Source: Pseudomonas sp. Marseille-Q3773
Lineage (GTDB): Bacteria; Pseudomonadota; Gammaproteobacteria; Pseudomonadales; Pseudomonadaceae
Direction: 5' to 3'
NCBI RefSeq assembly: GCF_916618955.1
Contig: NZ_OU745390.1
Coordinates: 186,001-250,000 of the forward strand
Length of the DNA stretch: 64,000 nucleotides
The notes below the pieces were generated by a model. That model was not told the origin of the DNA. It worked only from the letters and a program-made list of their open reading frames with translations, and did not search any database. The position numbers and the translations under genes are program-made. Of the stretch, positions 62,203-64,000 are shown piece by piece (the first letter of the stretch is position 1; each line of letters opens with the position of its first letter).

Positions 62203-64000
62203 TTACTTCTTGGCCACCTTGGTGCTTGCACTGAGGTAGTCGATCAGGATGCGACCGGTCTCCGCCAGATAGGCATCGTCTTCCGGCTTGGTGTTTTCAT
62301 CCTCGGTCGGCAAGGCGTCCTCATCCTCTTTTTTCAGCTCTTTCAGCGGCTCTTCACCCTTGGCCTTGCGGCGGATGTTTTCCAGCGCCAGCTGCTTGGC
62401 CTCGATTTCGTCATGGCGTGCGCGGCGGTCCTGCTCGTTGAGGCTGACGGTTTTCTCGTTCAGCAGCTTCTGGGTCAGGGCCAGGCGGTCGCGAATATAG
62501 GTGAACTCCGCGTCCTTGTCGCTGCGCGCTTCATGCTGCGCCTTGAGCTGGGCCAGGAACGGTTTGAACGGGTCGGCCGCTGGCTTGACCACCGGGCGGA
62601 TGGTATCCCACGGCATCGCTTCGGGCAGGGCGCTCTCGCCGATTTCCTTGGTGTCGATGATCGATGGGTAGTCGATGTCCGGCAGCACGCCCTGGTGCTG
62701 GGTGCTCTGCCCGGAAACCCGGTAGAACTTGGCCAGGGTCAGCTTCAGCTCGCCATGGTTGAGCGGCTGGATGGTTTGCACGGTGCCTTTGCCGAAGGTC
62801 TGGCCACCGATGATCAAGGCCCGGTGGTAGTCCTGCATGGCGCCAGCGAAGATTTCCGATGCCGAGGCCGACAGGCGGTTGACCAGCAGTGCCAGGGGGC
62901 CCTTGTAGAAGGCGCCAGGGTTTTCATCTTCCAGCACGTCGACGCGGCCGTCGCTGTTGCGCACCAGCACGGTCGGGCCTTTCTCGATGAACAGGCTGGT
63001 CAGTTCGGTGGCTTCCTGCAGCGAGCCGCCGCCGTTGTTGCGCAGGTCGATGACCACGCCGTCGACTTTTTCCTTCTGCAGTTCGGTGAGCAGCTTCTTC
63101 ACGTCACGCGTGGTGCTCTTGTACTCCGGATCACCGGCGCGGTAGGCCTTGAAGTCGAGGTAGAAGGCCGGGATCTCGATGATGCCCAGCTTGTAGTCGC
63201 GCCCGTCCTGCTTGAGCTTGAGGACCGACTTTTTCGCCGCCTGCTCTTCCAGCTTCACCGCCTCGCGGGTGATCGACACGATCTTGCTGGTCTGGTCGCT
63301 AGGGGCGTTGCTGGCCGGAATGATCTCCAGGCGCACCACCGAACCTTTCGGGCCACGGATCAGCTTGACCACTTCGTCCAGGCGCCAGCCGACCACGTCG
63401 ACCATTTCCTTGTTGCCCTGGGCCACGCCGATGATCTTGTCGGCCGGGGCCACCTGCTTGGTCTTGGCCGCCGGGCCTGCCGGTACCAGGCGCACGATCT
63501 TGACCTGGTCGTTGTCGCTTTGCAGCACCGCGCCGATGCCTTCGAGCGACAGGCTCATGTTGATGTCGAAGTTCTCGGCGTTGTCCGGCGACAGGTAGTT
63601 GGTGTGCGGGTCGTAAGACTGGGCGAAGGTATTGATGTAGGCCTGGAAGATGTCTTCGGCACGGGTCTGGTCCAGGCGCGCCAGCTGGTTCTTGTAGCGC
63701 TTGGTCAGGGTTTCCTGGATCTGCCTGGGTTCCTTTCCGGCGATCTTCTGGCGTAGCACCTCGTCCTTCACCCGCTTGCGCCACAGCTCGTCGAGTGCGG
63801 CCTGGTCCTTCAGCCATGGGGCGTCCTTGCGGTCGATCAGCAAGGTCTCCTTGGCGCTGAAGTCGATCTTGTCCACGCCCTTGTCCAGCTCGGCCAGGGC
63901 GAAGTCCAGGCGTTGCTTGACGCGGTCGAGGTAGCGTTTGTAGATGGTGAAGCCCGGGTCCAGGTTGCCGCTCTTGAGGAAATCGTCGAATTGCGTTTTC
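62203..64000 (-). CDS. prc: Tail-specific carboxy-terminal protease Prc (partial, N-terminus outside window)
   Basis: The frame is open to the window end; 598 residues are visible, and about 100 N-terminal residues are missing against the usual length near 700. There is a PDZ domain (SLEGIGAVLQSDNDQVKIV), the S41 peptidase core with the catalytic Ser in SASASEIFAGAM and Lys in GGQTFGKGTVQ, and a C-terminal DUF3340 part. Prc degrades envelope proteins and SsrA-tagged or mis-localised substrates in the periplasm; in Pseudomonas it affects the sigma factor AlgU path. The next gene downstream is separate. Confidence 0.94.
   Translation of the reverse strand, partial: KTQFDDFLKSGNLDPGFTIYKRYLDRVKQRLDFALAELDKGVDKIDFSAKETLLIDRKDAPWLKDQAALDELWRKRVKDEVLRQKIAGKEPRQIQETLTKRYKNQLARLDQTRAEDIFQAYINTFAQSYDPHTNYLSPDNAENFDINMSLSLEGIGAVLQSDNDQVKIVRLVPAGPAAKTKQVAPADKIIGVAQGNKEMVDVVGWRLDEVVKLIRGPKGSVVRLEIIPASNAPSDQTSKIVSITREAVKLEEQAAKKSVLKLKQDGRDYKLGIIEIPAFYLDFKAYRAGDPEYKSTTRDVKKLLTELQKEKVDGVVIDLRNNGGGSLQEATELTSLFIEKGPTVLVRNSDGRVDVLEDENPGAFYKGPLALLVNRLSASASEIFAGAMQDYHRALIIGGQTFGKGTVQTIQPLNHGELKLTLAKFYRVSGQSTQHQGVLPDIDYPSIIDTKEIGESALPEAMPWDTIRPVVKPAADPFKPFLAQLKAQHEARSDKDAEFTYIRDRLALTQKLLNEKTVSLNEQDRRARHDEIEAKQLALENIRRKAKGEEPLKELKKEDEDALPTEDENTKPEDDAYLAETGRILIDYLSASTKVAKK

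Noticed and set aside
1..64000. CRISPR arrays, insertion sequences, prophage genes or integrase-tRNA junctions
   Set aside because: No spaced direct repeats, transposase or integrase motifs were seen; the tRNA pair has no adjoining integrase.

Overview
The window looks like chromosome from a Pseudomonas of the P. putida group. The support is the high GC content, the hda end followed by tandem NlpC/P60 lipoproteins, a cob operon with bluB, a CrbS-type sodium-symporter histidine kinase, REP sequences of the P. putida type, and a nitrate reductase fused to a diflavin reductase. Species assignment is from memory of gene families only.

Layout. 1-3 kb: the 3' end of hda, two NlpC/P60 lipoproteins and a divergent PQQ-sugar-dehydrogenase-like lipoprotein. 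3-12.2 kb: a cobalamin riboswitch followed by ten tightly packed genes for the late steps of adenosylcobalamin synthesis. 12.3-16 kb: a secreted GH5 enzyme, a MarR regulator flanked by two matching palindromes, an MFS pump, a 40-residue membrane peptide and an exported glutathione-peroxidase-like protein. 16-21 kb: a hairpin-rich repeat, a DUF2798 protein with a divergent LysR regulator, FadL, two small unknowns and about 1 kb with no convincing gene. 21-38.5 kb: rmuC, CrbS, several transporters, a GntR/MFS/amidohydrolase set, a chemoreceptor, an LplT-PlsC fusion, a guanidine exporter behind a mini-ykkC (guanidine-II) riboswitch, rdgC, tRNA-Val, tRNA-Asp and an AraC/GyrI regulator. 38.8-46 kb: nitrate assimilation. 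The nitrate reductase fusion and nirBD each have a sigma-54 promoter (GG-N10-GC) and a leader ending in an intrinsic terminator just before the start codon. 47-58.5 kb: ten same-strand genes with an AraC regulator upstream. 58.5-64 kb: FKBP lipoprotein, a DUF1232 protein behind a perfect palindrome of two DnaA-box sequences, an Xre/unknown pair, an EAL phosphodiesterase and the tail-specific protease prc (cut by the window end).

The most interesting region is 46,986-57,587. It encodes a thioester-reductase-like enzyme, a class III aminotransferase, an SRPBCC protein, an acyl-CoA dehydrogenase, an SDR, a membrane fatty-acid desaturase, a DUF3050 protein of apparent heme-oxygenase-like fold, and a full tripartite EmrAB/TolC-type exporter. 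The gene set suggests a dedicated pathway that desaturates a fatty acyl thioester, reduces it to the aldehyde, transaminates it and exports the resulting lipid amine or a derivative. The logic resembles the fatty-amine half of tambjamine synthesis, but without the pyrrole genes. I do not know of a described product for this cluster.
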